A stretch of 64,000 nt of DNA, from assembly GCF_003545695.1 (NCBI RefSeq), contig NZ_QUZZ01000004.1:248001-312000 (forward strand), read 5' to 3'. The notes beneath the pieces are model-generated. The model saw nothing but the letters and a program-made list of their open reading frames with translations, did no database searches and was not told the origin of the DNA. Within the stretch, counting starts at the first letter, position 1. Each line of letters opens with the position of its first letter. Below are positions 27,100 to 35,807 of the stretch, in pieces. Source of the DNA: Taibaiella helva (GTDB lineage Bacteria; Bacteroidota; Bacteroidia; Chitinophagales; Chitinophagaceae). A program made the translations under genes and the position numbers.

Positions 27100-27603
27100 T
27101 TATTCAGTCACTTCAGCTTCGAAAGACAAGGAAACCCTATTGGGGTTTGCGTTTGATACTACGATCAGGTTCTTATGATTCTTACCCACACGTTTTTTGG
27201 TATTGAATTCCGCAATCACCTCTCCTTCCTGCCCGGGCAGCACCGGCTCTTTGGAGAAGGAAGGTACGGTACAGCCGCAGGAGGTGATCACGTCTGATAT
27301 CATCAGCGGCTGCTTCCCTGTATTTTTAAATTTAAAGGCATGCTTTATTTTTCCGCCCTCTTTGACCTTACCGAAATCGTAGTGCGCTTCGGCAAAGGAC
27401 ATGGTGGTCTCGGGCATTTTCTTCACTTCTTCGCTCCGGGCATTCCGCTCTTCAAGCTCTGTTGCATGTGCAGGCGACGTACCTATGCCATACTTATTGA
27501 ACAAAGCACGGGAGCTGACACCGGTAAGCTCGATAATGGCGATGGTAAAAAGAGACAGGGTAAGGATGGTAAGCAGGATGGTCTTGACCTGTGCGTTCAT
27601 CAA
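27100..27603 (-). CDS. DUF1573 exported/membrane-anchored protein
   Basis: 167 residues. An N-terminal hydrophobic segment (TILLTILTLSLFTIAIIELTG) anchors or exports it. The DUF1573 immunoglobulin-like domain follows: HYDFGKVKEGGKIKHAFKFKNTG, then VITSCGCTVPSFSKEPVLPG with the conserved CGC pair, and IVVSNAN. Function unknown; such domains are widespread on the Bacteroidota surface and periplasm. A promoter element at 27633-27640 lies directly upstream. Confidence 0.85.
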   Translation of the reverse strand: MMNAQVKTILLTILTLSLFTIAIIELTGVSSRALFNKYGIGTSPAHATELEERNARSEEVKKMPETTMSFAEAHYDFGKVKEGGKIKHAFKFKNTGKQPLMISDVITSCGCTVPSFSKEPVLPGQEGEVIAEFNTKKRVGKNHKNLIVVSNANPNRVSLSFEAEVTE

Positions 27604-27632
27604 TTTGGTTTTTTGTGATTGGATGCAGGGTA

Positions 27633-27640
27633 CAAAGGTA
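27633..27640 (-). promoter_or_regulatory. -7 promoter element of the DUF1573 gene
   Basis: Minus-strand TACCTTTG lies 30 bases before the start at 27603. Confidence 0.5.
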
Positions 27641-27651
27641 ACCCGAAACTG

Positions 27652-28926
27652 TTATAAAAAAATTTGTTCCATGGCCTTTGCCTTCAGCCGGGTCTCCTCC
27701 CATTCGGCCGGCGCATAGCTTTCATAAGTGATCGCTCCGCCGGTCTGGTAAGACAGGTAACCGTCGGCCGCATGATAGAGCAGGCTGCGGATCACAACAT
27801 TGAAATCGAAATCCCCTCCCGGCCTGATATAGCCTACCGTGCCGGCGTACAGGCCTCTCCGCGAACGTTCGTACCGCTCGATCAGTTCCATGACGATCAC
27901 CTTGGGCGCGCCGGTCATGCTACCCATAGGGAAAGCGCCGTCAATGATCTTCCTGTTGGTGCTACCAGGCAGACATTCCCCGCTTACGGTAGAGATGAGC
28001 TGATGCACCTGCGGAAAAGTATAGACGCCAAAAAGCTCGGGTACAGTGACCGTGCCAGGCTTGCAGCTGCGGGCCAGATCGTTGCGTACCAGGTCTACGA
28101 TCATTACATTCTCAGCACGTTCTTTCCTGTCGGCCTTCAGGGCTTGCTTCAGGGATTCATCAGCACCCTGATCTGCGTCCCTGCGTGTTGTTCCTTTGAT
28201 GGGCTGCGAGAGCAGCTGCTCTTTCTCCCGGTGCAAAAAACGTTCCGGACTGGTGCACAGCAGCCAGGAAGCATCGTTACGGTACAAGGCCGCAAAGGGC
28301 GCGGGATTCACGGCATTGAGGCAGGAGAAGGTATAGACGGGATCAAGCTGTGGCACTTCGGCATAAGCCTCTGTACAAAAGTTCAGCTCATAGCAATCCC
28401 CTTCTTCAATATGTTGCTTGATGCGCCCGATGCTGCCGAGATAGTCTTCCCGGCTAAAACGGTATTGCCAGCGCACCGGCGACAAAGTAGCTGCTTCAGC
28501 GGCGATCATTGCCGGCATGGCCAGTATCTGCGCCAGTATGGACGCGGCATCAGCATGCAGCGTTTCTATATGCAGCGTAAAGCTATCGCAGAGGATATAA
28601 ACTACAGTCTCGGGACAAAAGAAAAAGACGGTATCAAAACCGGTACGGTCGGGATGATTGCTGGATAAATGCGGCTCCACCTTGTTCTTGTAATCGTAGC
28701 ACAAATGGCCGAAATACCAATCTGCCGTACTTTCCGGCACATGGTCGCAGACAGCGGCTGTTCCCGCGCCGGCCAGCAATTCGTAGCGCACCGGCGCATG
28801 CTTATAGCCATTGTTATCCAGATAAGTAAAAATGCTGAACGGGCGAAGCCAGTTCAGCATTTTATTCTTGAGTAGCGGCAGGTCCTCTTCCGCAAAAGAA
28901 TAAGTAACGGAAGTGCGTGCAGTCAT
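27652..28926 (-). CDS. pabB: Aminodeoxychorismate synthase component I
   Basis: 424 residues of the chorismate-binding family, with the conserved SPERFL, QPIKGTTRRDAD, RAENVMIVDLVRNDLAR, FGAYTFPQVHQL-like and GSMTGAPKV motifs that build the magnesium-chorismate site. Lys in PIKGT is the signature that separates PabB from anthranilate synthase TrpE. It makes 4-amino-4-deoxychorismate for folate. No pabA or pabC adjoins it. Upstream is the histone-tail-like protein, 18 bases away on the same strand. Confidence 0.88.
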   Translation of the reverse strand: MTARTSVTYSFAEEDLPLLKNKMLNWLRPFSIFTYLDNNGYKHAPVRYELLAGAGTAAVCDHVPESTADWYFGHLCYDYKNKVEPHLSSNHPDRTGFDTVFFFCPETVVYILCDSFTLHIETLHADAASILAQILAMPAMIAAEAATLSPVRWQYRFSREDYLGSIGRIKQHIEEGDCYELNFCTEAYAEVPQLDPVYTFSCLNAVNPAPFAALYRNDASWLLCTSPERFLHREKEQLLSQPIKGTTRRDADQGADESLKQALKADRKERAENVMIVDLVRNDLARSCKPGTVTVPELFGVYTFPQVHQLISTVSGECLPGSTNRKIIDGAFPMGSMTGAPKVIVMELIERYERSRRGLYAGTVGYIRPGGDFDFNVVIRSLLYHAADGYLSYQTGGAITYESYAPAEWEETRLKAKAMEQIFL

Positions 28927-28944
28927 TATCTTAAAGCAAAAAAA

Positions 28945-29418
28945 TTAAAAATCGTCATCGTCGTCATCGTCAAAGCCACCACCACCGCCGCCGAAATCGT
29001 CAAAGCCGAGGTCGCTGAAATCGTCATCGAAGTCATCCCCGCTTTTCTTCTTGGCGCCTGTGCTGCCACTGCTCTTCTTTGACTTGGGAATATCAAACTC
29101 TTCGAAATCCGGATCTTCATCAGCAAACTCATCTTTATTGAAATCGTCATCATCTTCAAAATCATCTCCGTCATCATCATCTTCATCATCGTCGTCGTCA
29201 TCCTCATCGTCATCGCGCTTGGCTTTTTTGGGTGCAGCCTTGGCTGCTTTGGCGCCCGCTTTCTTCTTGGGGGCCTCATCCTCAAAAAGCTCACCCTCTT
29301 CTCCATCTTCCAATTCGTCCTCTTCCTTCTTTACCTTGGCGCTTTTTTTAGGCGCAGCTTCTTTTTTCGCAGGAGCGGCCTTTTTCGCCGCTGTTTTTTT
29401 TTCTGAATTAGATTTCAT
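28945..29418 (-). CDS. Low-complexity protein: Lys/Ala basic head and Asp/Glu acidic tail
   Basis: 157 residues with no globular domain visible. Residues 1-30 are KKAAPAKK-type repeats like a histone H1 tail. Then come alternating Glu/Asp-rich and KKKAGAKAAKAAPKK-type blocks, a long run of Asp around 70-95, and a Gly then Asp run at the C terminus. Such charged proteins occur in Bacteroidota and may bind DNA or basic proteins; that is inference. Codons are consistent with real translation, and the frame opens with ATG and sits between purA and pabB. Not recognised as a named family. Confidence 0.65.
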   Translation of the reverse strand: MKSNSEKKTAAKKAAPAKKEAAPKKSAKVKKEEDELEDGEEGELFEDEAPKKKAGAKAAKAAPKKAKRDDDEDDDDDDEDDDDGDDFEDDDDFNKDEFADEDPDFEEFDIPKSKKSSGSTGAKKKSGDDFDDDFSDLGFDDFGGGGGGFDDDDDDDF

Positions 29419-29539
29419 AACACACGAACTGTTAACAGGTTCTATAATTTAGTAGTGTAAATTTTTATCAGTTTTTTGGTTTGGCAAAATTTTTCTGAAA
29501 AAATTATTCTGCCTCGTCGGTTGGTCAAGCCGACGCAAT

Positions 29540-30805
29540 TTAAAACAAAGTCAGCAATTGATCCCTACCTGTTCCGTTTGAGATAAATTGAATTCTTGTT
29601 TGTAGATAATCTTCGACAAAGCTGTAATACTTCTTAAAAGTTTCGGGAAGCGCCTCTGTGCTGGCACAGCTGCTGATCGGAGTGTCCCATCCTTTGAACG
29701 TGCTGTATACCGGCACTACATTCCGGTCGCAGATATCGAAAGGAAACTCTTCGGTTTGCTGTCCGTCGATCTCATAGGCAGTGGCGGCTTTGATTTCCTC
29801 AAAATCATCAAGCACATCCGCCTTGGTCATGATCAGGCGTGTAACACCACTCAGCATACAAACATAACGCAAAGCAACAAGGTCTATCCAGCCGCAGCGG
29901 CGCGGGCGCTTGGTTACAGCGCCGAATTCGTGTCCTGCGGCCCTCAGGCGTTCGCCGGTCTCGTCGTGTAGCTCTGTGGGAAAAGGACCGCTACCCACAC
30001 GGGTACAATAAGCTTTGGTAATACCATATACCTCACCGATTCTGGAAGGCGCTACGCCCAGCCCTGTGCACACACCGGCGACAATAGTGTTAGATGAGGT
30101 CACAAACGGATAAGTACCATAATCCACATCCAGCATGCTGCCCTGCGCACCCTCGGCCAGCACTTTTTTGCCTTGCTTCAGCTGATCGTTGAGCCAGTAT
30201 TCTCCATTGACAATATTCAAAGAACGCAGGTAGTTGATCGCTTCAAAGAAATCGGCCTCCCAGGCTTCCCATTCCGGCACTTCCTCGTAGAGCCGCAACA
30301 TATCCATGTGCTTGCTTTTCAGGCGCAGGTAACGTTCGTCCCAGTTGGGCGCCATAATGTCGCCTACCCGCAATCCGTTCCGGCCCGTTTTGTCCATATA
30401 AGCAGGACCGATGCCTTTAAGCGTGGAACCGATCTTCTCTTTTCCTTTGGCATGCTCAGAAGCCGCGTCCAATGCACGATGCGAAGGCAGGATCAGATGT
30501 GCCTTATGAGAAATGAACAGGTTCCCCTCCAATTGTACACCGAGGCGCTTCAGCCCCTCGATTTCTTCCTTAAGGGTAACCGGGTCTATAACAACACCGT
30601 TGCCGATAAGATTCAGGGTCTGCTCCTGGAACACACCTGAGGGAATCGTGCGCAGCACTACCTTCTGGCCATTTACATACAAAGTATGCCCGGCATTGGG
30701 GCCGCCCTGGAAACGGGCAATAATATCATAATTTGCAGCGAGGTAGTCTACTATTTTTCCTTTACCCTCATCGCCCCACTGCAAACCAATTAATACGTCA
30801 ACCAT
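29540..30805 (-). CDS. purA: Adenylosuccinate synthetase
   Basis: 421 residues. The GTP-binding start VLIGLQWGDEGKGKIVDYLA and GGPNAGHTLYV are diagnostic, with later ITKAYCTRVGSGPFPTEL and CGWIDLVALRY. PurA joins IMP and aspartate with GTP on the way to AMP. Normal length. Promoter element at 30829-30836. Confidence 0.97.
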   Translation of the reverse strand: MVDVLIGLQWGDEGKGKIVDYLAANYDIIARFQGGPNAGHTLYVNGQKVVLRTIPSGVFQEQTLNLIGNGVVIDPVTLKEEIEGLKRLGVQLEGNLFISHKAHLILPSHRALDAASEHAKGKEKIGSTLKGIGPAYMDKTGRNGLRVGDIMAPNWDERYLRLKSKHMDMLRLYEEVPEWEAWEADFFEAINYLRSLNIVNGEYWLNDQLKQGKKVLAEGAQGSMLDVDYGTYPFVTSSNTIVAGVCTGLGVAPSRIGEVYGITKAYCTRVGSGPFPTELHDETGERLRAAGHEFGAVTKRPRRCGWIDLVALRYVCMLSGVTRLIMTKADVLDDFEEIKAATAYEIDGQQTEEFPFDICDRNVVPVYSTFKGWDTPISSCASTEALPETFKKYYSFVEDYLQTRIQFISNGTGRDQLLTLF

Positions 30806-30828
30806 GTTGAAATTTTAATGCGAAAAGG

Positions 30829-30836
30829 CAAAAATA
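30829..30836 (-). promoter_or_regulatory. -7 promoter element of purA
   Basis: Minus-strand TATTTTTG followed by C lies 24 bases before the purA ATG. Confidence 0.5.
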
Positions 30837-31028
30837 AAAAAAGGTCGTGGCTTAAAAACAAGAAATTCCTTTTTTTTATTTCGCTTTTTTGCTTAAACCG
30901 GTACGCTTTCAGCCGTTCTTGGGCAGCATGTTTTTTTTAGCCAACAATTCTATTACTTTGCATAAAGCGGGAGCTGCGCAAGGCGCTCCTGTACACCTTT
31001 TATTTGCAAAGACTGTATCCTGACTACA

Positions 31029-32021
31029 ATGAAAAAAATTGCCCTCGGCATCTGCTCGCTCAGCTTAATGGCATTGACCTACAGCTGCCATTCCGATACT
31101 ACCGAACAAACACAGGAAACCGCTGCCACTACGGAGGAGCCCCAGGTAAAGGTCCCGTCCTTCAGTGCGGACAACGCGTATAACCATGTGGCCACCCAGG
31201 TAGCCATGGGCCCGCGTACCCCGGGCAGCGAATCGCAGCTGAAGTGCGCTGCCTGGATGCAGGAACAGCTAAAACAATATTGCGATACGGTTTACCGCCA
31301 GGAAACACAGGTAACGGCGGGCGATAAGAAGACAAAGCTGCGCTGCATCAATATTATCGGTTCGATAAGGCCGCAGGCAAAAAGGCGCATCCTTTTCCTG
31401 GCGCACTGGGACAGCCGCCCCTGGGCCGACCAGGATGTTACGGATAAAGACAAGCCTGTAGATGCCGCCGACGACGGCGCCAGCGGTGTAGGTGTGCTGA
31501 TCGAGCTGGCCAATGTGCTGAAGAGCCAGCCACCCGGCAATCCCGATCTTGGTGTAGACATCCTGCTGACCGATGTGGAAGACTATGGCAAATCGGAATG
31601 GGGCGATAACTCCTATGCTTTAGGTACGCAATACTGGGCGCAGCATCCGCATGTACCGGGCTATAAGGCCGAAGGCGGTATATTGCTCGATATGGTCGGC
31701 GGCCGCAATGCCCGTTTCCCGCTCGAAGGCAACTCCCAGAAATTTGCCGCGGGCCTGCAGAAAGAAGTGTGGACGGCTGCCAGCCAGGCCGGTTACTCGT
31801 CCTACTTTGTTTATGAAAATGGCGGCACTATTACCGACGACCACGTGCCGGTTAACGAGATCATTAAGATACCGACCATCGATATTATCCACCTGCCTGC
31901 CGGGTCGGCCACCGGCTTTCCGCCGCACTGGCATACCCATAACGACAACATGAACGTGATCGACAAGGCAACGCTGAAAGCAGTAGGGCAAACGTTGCTG
32001 CAATTCCTTTACGAGCAATAG
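31029..32021 (+). CDS. M28-family lipoprotein, glutaminyl-peptide cyclotransferase-like
   Basis: 330 residues. The signal peptide ends in the lipobox TYSC (about residues 17-20). The zinc sites of the M28/QC fold are visible: HWDSRPWAD, DAADDGASGVG, LTDVEDYGKSEWG and the final HWHTHNDNM. The last histidine and the DGASGVG stretch are close to bacterial glutaminyl cyclases, which form N-terminal pyroglutamate, so that role is more likely than plain aminopeptidase. It probably acts in the periplasm or at the outer membrane. A bidirectional terminator follows. Confidence 0.85.
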   Translation: MKKIALGICSLSLMALTYSCHSDTTEQTQETAATTEEPQVKVPSFSADNAYNHVATQVAMGPRTPGSESQLKCAAWMQEQLKQYCDTVYRQETQVTAGDKKTKLRCINIIGSIRPQAKRRILFLAHWDSRPWADQDVTDKDKPVDAADDGASGVGVLIELANVLKSQPPGNPDLGVDILLTDVEDYGKSEWGDNSYALGTQYWAQHPHVPGYKAEGGILLDMVGGRNARFPLEGNSQKFAAGLQKEVWTAASQAGYSSYFVYENGGTITDDHVPVNEIIKIPTIDIIHLPAGSATGFPPHWHTHNDNMNVIDKATLKAVGQTLLQFLYEQ

Positions 32022-32045
32022 CGGTTTTACGCCATCGCATCACCA

Positions 32046-32085
32046 CGCATAAAAAGGCCCGCAATGCTGCGGGCCTTTTTATGCG
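32046..32085. terminator. Bidirectional terminator between the M28 and thioredoxin-fold genes
   Basis: An 18-bp perfect stem (arms 32046-32063 and 32068-32085) containing AAAAAGGCCCGC and its complement, with T runs usable on both strands, lies between two convergent genes. Confidence 0.85.
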
Positions 32086-32093
32086 ATACTGGT

Positions 32094-32591
32094 TTAAGGT
32101 ATGTATTTCTTTAAAGAGTCCAGGGGAGTATCACCATGAAATATCTTGACCAGCTTACGATCCTTGTCGTAGATATTGATCTGCGGTAAGGTGCTGTAGG
32201 TATACAGCTTATCGACAGCGCCCGCGCTGTCGACGCCCACTTTTATTTCGGGATGGTGCCCGATACCGCTGGCCTGGTAGAAGCTACCCATATAGGGCAG
32301 CATAGCCGGACCGGCCATAAAAAGCACAGCGTTCTTTTTAAATAGGCTGATATTTTTTCCGACCAGCTTGGCCATCTCTATACAATGACCGCAGGTCGGA
32401 TTGAACAGGAACATAAAAAAATGGTTATTATTCCGGAACGTTTCGTCGGTGTAGATCTTTCCTGTAGTATCGACAATTTTCAATGCCGGTATAGCCGAAC
32501 CCACATTGCGATAGGCCGATTGAGCATCCTGCTCCTGGGCAAAGGCACCCGTGGTCAGCAATAAGACTGCGGCAAAGAATATTTTTTTCAT
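32094..32591 (-). CDS. Periplasmic thioredoxin-fold protein with CGHC motif
   Basis: 165 residues with a signal peptide (IFFAAVLLLTTGAFAQ) and a redoxin-like domain. The active site is FLFNPTCGHCIEMAK, and the cis-Pro region is TYSTLPQINIYDKD. It is probably a TlpA/ResA-like thiol-disulfide protein, though the redox partner is unknown. Its start is close to that of rarA on the opposite strand, so the two share an upstream region of about 45 bases. Confidence 0.8.
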   Translation of the reverse strand: MKKIFFAAVLLLTTGAFAQEQDAQSAYRNVGSAIPALKIVDTTGKIYTDETFRNNNHFFMFLFNPTCGHCIEMAKLVGKNISLFKKNAVLFMAGPAMLPYMGSFYQASGIGHHPEIKVGVDSAGAVDKLYTYSTLPQINIYDKDRKLVKIFHGDTPLDSLKKYIP

Positions 32592-32637
32592 CGGGAATGG
32601 TTATTTAAACAGAGCTTTTCGAACTTTACGGTTCCAA

Positions 32638-33939
32638 ATGTACAGTAAAACAAGCGATTCGATGCCGTCTTCTTCAAAGAATAACATCCCCTTAGCCGAG
32701 CGGCTGCGCCCCCGCAGCCTGGACGATTTTATCGGCCAGCAGCACCTGGTAGGCGAAGGCAAAGTATTGCGCCAGATGATCGAAGGCCGGCAATTGCAGT
32801 CTATTATTTTCTGGGGGCCTCCCGGCGTAGGCAAGACCACGCTGGCGCAGATCATTGCCAACCAGATGGACATGCAGTTTTTTCAGCTGAGCGCGATCGA
32901 AAGCGGCGTAAAGGAAGTACGCGGCGTGATCGATCTGGCAAGGAAAGCGGGTAAGGCTATTTTGTTTATTGATGAGATACACCGTTTCAATAAGGCCCAG
33001 CAGGACAGCCTGCTGGGGGCGGTAGAGAAGGGTATTATCACTTTAATCGGCGCTACTACGGAGAATCCTTCTTTCGAAGTGATCAGCGCCTTACTGAGCC
33101 GTTGCCAGGTATATATTCTGGAAGCTTTCAGTGAAGAAGAGCTGAAGCAGATTATCCGACAGGCGCTGGAAAAGGACGCATGGCTAAAGGAGCAGCAGGT
33201 AACGATAACGGAATGGGGCGCCCTGCTGCAGCTGAGCGGCGGCGACGGCCGCAGGATACTAAACCTCCTGGAGCTGGTGGTACAGAGCTTGCCGGAGGGA
33301 CAAAAAGAGATCACGAACGAAAGGGTGCAGCAGATCGTGCAGCAGAAAATGGCCCTGTACGACAAAAGCGGGGAGCAGCATTACGATATCATTTCTGCTT
33401 TTATTAAATCGATACGGGGCAGCGATCCGAATGCAGCCGTGTATTATCTCGCCCGTATGATCGAGGGCGGTGAGGATCCTAAGTTTATTGCCCGCCGGCT
33501 GGTGATCCTGGCCAGCGAAGATATCGGCAATGCCAATCCCAATGCCCTGCTGCTGGCAACCTCCTGCTTCCAGGCGGTTGAGCTGATCGGCTACCCCGAG
33601 TGCCGTATTATCCTCTCGCAAGCCGTAACCTACCTGGCTTCTTCTGTAAAAAGCAATGCCGCTTATATGGCCATCAACAATGCCCAGGCCCTGGTACGGC
33701 AGACCGGCGATCTGTCTATACCACTGCACATCCGGAATGCGCCTACAAAGCTGATGAAGGAAGCGGGCTATGGCGACAACTACCAGTACGCGCACGACTT
33801 TCCGGGCAATTTTGTGAACCAGGAATTCCTGCCCGAACAGATTACCGGCACCACCTTGTATGAACCAGGCAATAATGCGGCAGAGCAGCGCCAAAGAGAA
33901 TACCTGCGCCAATGCTGGAAAGAAAAGTACGGCTACTGA
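32638..33939 (+). CDS. rarA: Replication-associated recombination AAA ATPase RarA/MgsA
   Basis: 433 residues from ATG 32638 (MYSKTSDSMPS); an in-frame ATG at 32662 is nearly as good. The longer upstream frame is rejected because it overlaps the divergent gene's start. Motifs: PLAERLRPRSLDDFIGQQHL, Walker A GPPGVGKTTLAQ, Walker B ILFIDEIHRFNKAQQD, sensor GATTENPSF, and the C-terminal SIRGSDPNAAVYYLARMIEGGEDP with HDFPGNF. RarA acts at stalled replication forks. Confidence 0.93.
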   Translation: MYSKTSDSMPSSSKNNIPLAERLRPRSLDDFIGQQHLVGEGKVLRQMIEGRQLQSIIFWGPPGVGKTTLAQIIANQMDMQFFQLSAIESGVKEVRGVIDLARKAGKAILFIDEIHRFNKAQQDSLLGAVEKGIITLIGATTENPSFEVISALLSRCQVYILEAFSEEELKQIIRQALEKDAWLKEQQVTITEWGALLQLSGGDGRRILNLLELVVQSLPEGQKEITNERVQQIVQQKMALYDKSGEQHYDIISAFIKSIRGSDPNAAVYYLARMIEGGEDPKFIARRLVILASEDIGNANPNALLLATSCFQAVELIGYPECRIILSQAVTYLASSVKSNAAYMAINNAQALVRQTGDLSIPLHIRNAPTKLMKEAGYGDNYQYAHDFPGNFVNQEFLPEQITGTTLYEPGNNAAEQRQREYLRQCWKEKYGY

Positions 33940-33954
33940 TCAACTCCATTCCGT

Positions 33955-34602
33955 TTATGGGAGGAACACGGGCGCCCCCAGATCCAGCGGCCCCTGTGAC
34001 GGCCAATCGCCCTTAGCACTTTTCAGTCCCAGATGCGGCCATTGCTGCCAAACCGATCTGTCTTTTGCGGCTGCTGTAACCAGGTTGGCAACGATGATCT
34101 CCAGGTCGTCGGGCCGCCATACATCATCATTGGGATTGTTTGCCTTCCCTTCAGAAGCTTTTATTGCCTCCTGGCCAACGCGCGACAATACCAGCGTAGC
34201 GCAGGGCGGGCACCAGCAGCCAAGCCCCGAAAAAGCAGCATGCAGGCGCGCAGCAACATCGCTGCCACCTACAGAGTCCATGCTGACAGCGCAGGCGACT
34301 GGCTTTCCCCAGAAGGCCGGGGAAAGCTCGAAGGCGGTGGCCACCTCCAGAAAGCGTTGCAGCGGCGAGCTCCAGCTGTTCCAATAGACACCGCTGATCA
34401 CTAAGAAGCCATCGTAGCCGCATAGCTGCCTGTATACTACTTCCACACGTGCTTGCAGACCGGCAAGCGGCAGTATTTCTGCGGCAGCACCGGGTCGGGC
34501 AGCGATCAGAGACCGGGCCTGCTCCGCCAGGGCCTGCGAATTGCCTTTATCGCCCCTCAACGAACCATTAATGATGAGTATGTTTGTTTTATCCGGCGAC
34601 AT
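33955..34602 (-). CDS. NADPH-dependent FMN reductase family protein
   Basis: 215 residues with the flavodoxin-like fold: NILIINGSLRGDKGNSQALAE forms the FMN phosphate loop, and GFLVISGVYWNSWSSPLQRFLE the second flavin contact in place of the usual P-x-Y-x-x-x-x-P. It presumably reduces FMN or quinones. The C-terminal 60 residues are an unusual extension rich in Ser/Asp/Trp. It is convergent with rarA, with only 15 bases between the two stops. Confidence 0.7.
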   Translation of the reverse strand: MSPDKTNILIINGSLRGDKGNSQALAEQARSLIAARPGAAAEILPLAGLQARVEVVYRQLCGYDGFLVISGVYWNSWSSPLQRFLEVATAFELSPAFWGKPVACAVSMDSVGGSDVAARLHAAFSGLGCWCPPCATLVLSRVGQEAIKASEGKANNPNDDVWRPDDLEIIVANLVTAAAKDRSVWQQWPHLGLKSAKGDWPSQGPLDLGAPVFLP

Positions 34603-34680
34603 AGATCCTATATTACCGCAAAACTATGAAAAGGACACAAGATGGAAGAACGATGCACTGCAATGTGTTATTACGCCAGA

Positions 34681-34727
34681 TATTGTGTTGTAGATACGTT
34701 GCAATGCAACGTATCTACAACACAATA
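34681..34727. repeat. REP-like palindrome 3 (core ACGTTGCAATGCAACGT)
   Basis: A perfect palindrome with two 23-base arms around a single A. The left arm starts TATTGTGTTGTAGATACG. It shares the ACGTTGCA core with the copies at 17889 and 18021 and lies in the gap between the FMN reductase and nadD. Confidence 0.8.
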
Positions 34728-34804
34728 CTCCCTATAATGCTGCTGTACCAAACAGCAGCTACCGGGCGGGGGCGCGATGAAGATGTGTTCTCCACCGACA
34801 GCAA

Positions 34805-35380
34805 TTATTTGAGGTAATAGCGGTTCTCAGCAATACATTCCATCACCGCATCGGGTACCAGGTAACGTATCGACCTGTTTTCCCTGACCTGGGTACGGAT
34901 GTGTGTAGAGGATATCTCGAGCAGGGGCGCCTTCAATAACGATGCGTTAGCATGCAGGGTTTCCGACGCTACAGGAAAACCCGGGCGCTCGAAAATGACG
35001 ATCCGGTAGTATTCCAGTATTTTGGTATAATTTTTCCAGCGGGGAAGGTTCTGGTAGCTGTCGCTGCCCATGATCACCGTAAAGCGCTCCAGCGGGAATT
35101 TTTCGCTCAGGTAGGTCAGCGTATCGATGGTATAGGAAGGCTTGGGCAGGTGAAACTCCACATTGCTTACCCGGAATTTATTGTTGTGCTGTATCGCGAG
35201 CTCGGCCAGGTGCAGCCGGTCGTACTCATTCAGCAGGCTATGGCTTTCTTTAAGCGGATTGTGGGGCGATACGACAAACCATATCTTATCGAGATCGGCA
35301 TGCTCCAGCACATGGTTGGCGATAATCAGGTGACCGGTATGTATGGGATTGAAGCTTCCGAAGTATAGGCCTATGTTCAT
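34805..35380 (-). CDS. nadD: Nicotinate-nucleotide adenylyltransferase
   Basis: 191 residues from ATG 35380, giving MNIGLYFGSFNPIHTGHLII with the nucleotidyltransferase GxFNPxHxGH motif; the frame is open further to 35410. The late ISSTHIR motif and YLVPDAVMECI close the ATP site. It adenylates nicotinate mononucleotide in NAD synthesis. feoA lies 44 bases upstream on the same strand. Confidence 0.94.
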   Translation of the reverse strand: MNIGLYFGSFNPIHTGHLIIANHVLEHADLDKIWFVVSPHNPLKESHSLLNEYDRLHLAELAIQHNNKFRVSNVEFHLPKPSYTIDTLTYLSEKFPLERFTVIMGSDSYQNLPRWKNYTKILEYYRIVIFERPGFPVASETLHANASLLKAPLLEISSTHIRTQVRENRSIRYLVPDAVMECIAENRYYLK

Positions 35381-35424
35381 GTATCGGGAACAGTTACGGG
35401 AAATATGCAAATACGGTTCAGGGC

Positions 35425-35652
35425 TCAGGCGATCTCCACCCAGATGTGCCGGGCTTCATTCTTGCGCAGGCTGAGGCAATAGCCGGAAACCTGTATGGCA
35501 ATGGGGTCGCCGAGCGGCGCTATGGCCTCGATCGACACAGGCTCGCCGGGAATACATCCCATTTCCATCAGCTTTACTTTGGCTTCGTTGTCGTCAAACT
35601 GCTGGATCACCCCACTGGAGCCGGACTTAAGATCAGATAAACGGTACAGCAT
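35425..35652 (-). CDS. feoA: FeoA-like SH3-fold protein
   Basis: 75 residues. LSDLKSGSSGVIQQF, KLMEMGCIPGEPVSIEAIAPLGDPIAIQVSGYCLSLRKNEA is the FeoA domain pattern. FeoA helps the iron(II) transporter FeoB, but no feoB is in the window, so this could also be a free-standing FeoA-domain protein. It is probably co-transcribed with nadD. Confidence 0.8.
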   Translation of the reverse strand: MLYRLSDLKSGSSGVIQQFDDNEAKVKLMEMGCIPGEPVSIEAIAPLGDPIAIQVSGYCLSLRKNEARHIWVEIA

Positions 35653-35774
35653 ACATTTAAAAAAAGCGATGCAAAAATACGGCGCTCCGGCGGCGATGCC
35701 AAATTAAATCGCCCGGGTATGGCGCCGCCGGCCACCTTTACCGGTGGGCTTCCGGCTGTTACGAAAAATCTTGT

Positions 35775-35782
35775 TACTTTTG
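35775..35782 (+). promoter_or_regulatory. -7 promoter element of manC
   Basis: TACTTTTG followed by C lies 25 bases before the manC ATG. Confidence 0.55.
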
Positions 35783-35807
35783 CGGCCAGCATTACTAATA
35801 TCGGCTA

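Noticed and set aside
29051-29452. Serine-rich plus-strand frame opposite the Asp-rich protein
   Set aside because: Poly-Ser arises from GAT/GAC runs on the other strand; no independent support.
34626-34817. 63-codon frame between the FMN reductase and nadD
   Set aside because: Its middle is the 47-base REP-like palindrome; no sensible protein.
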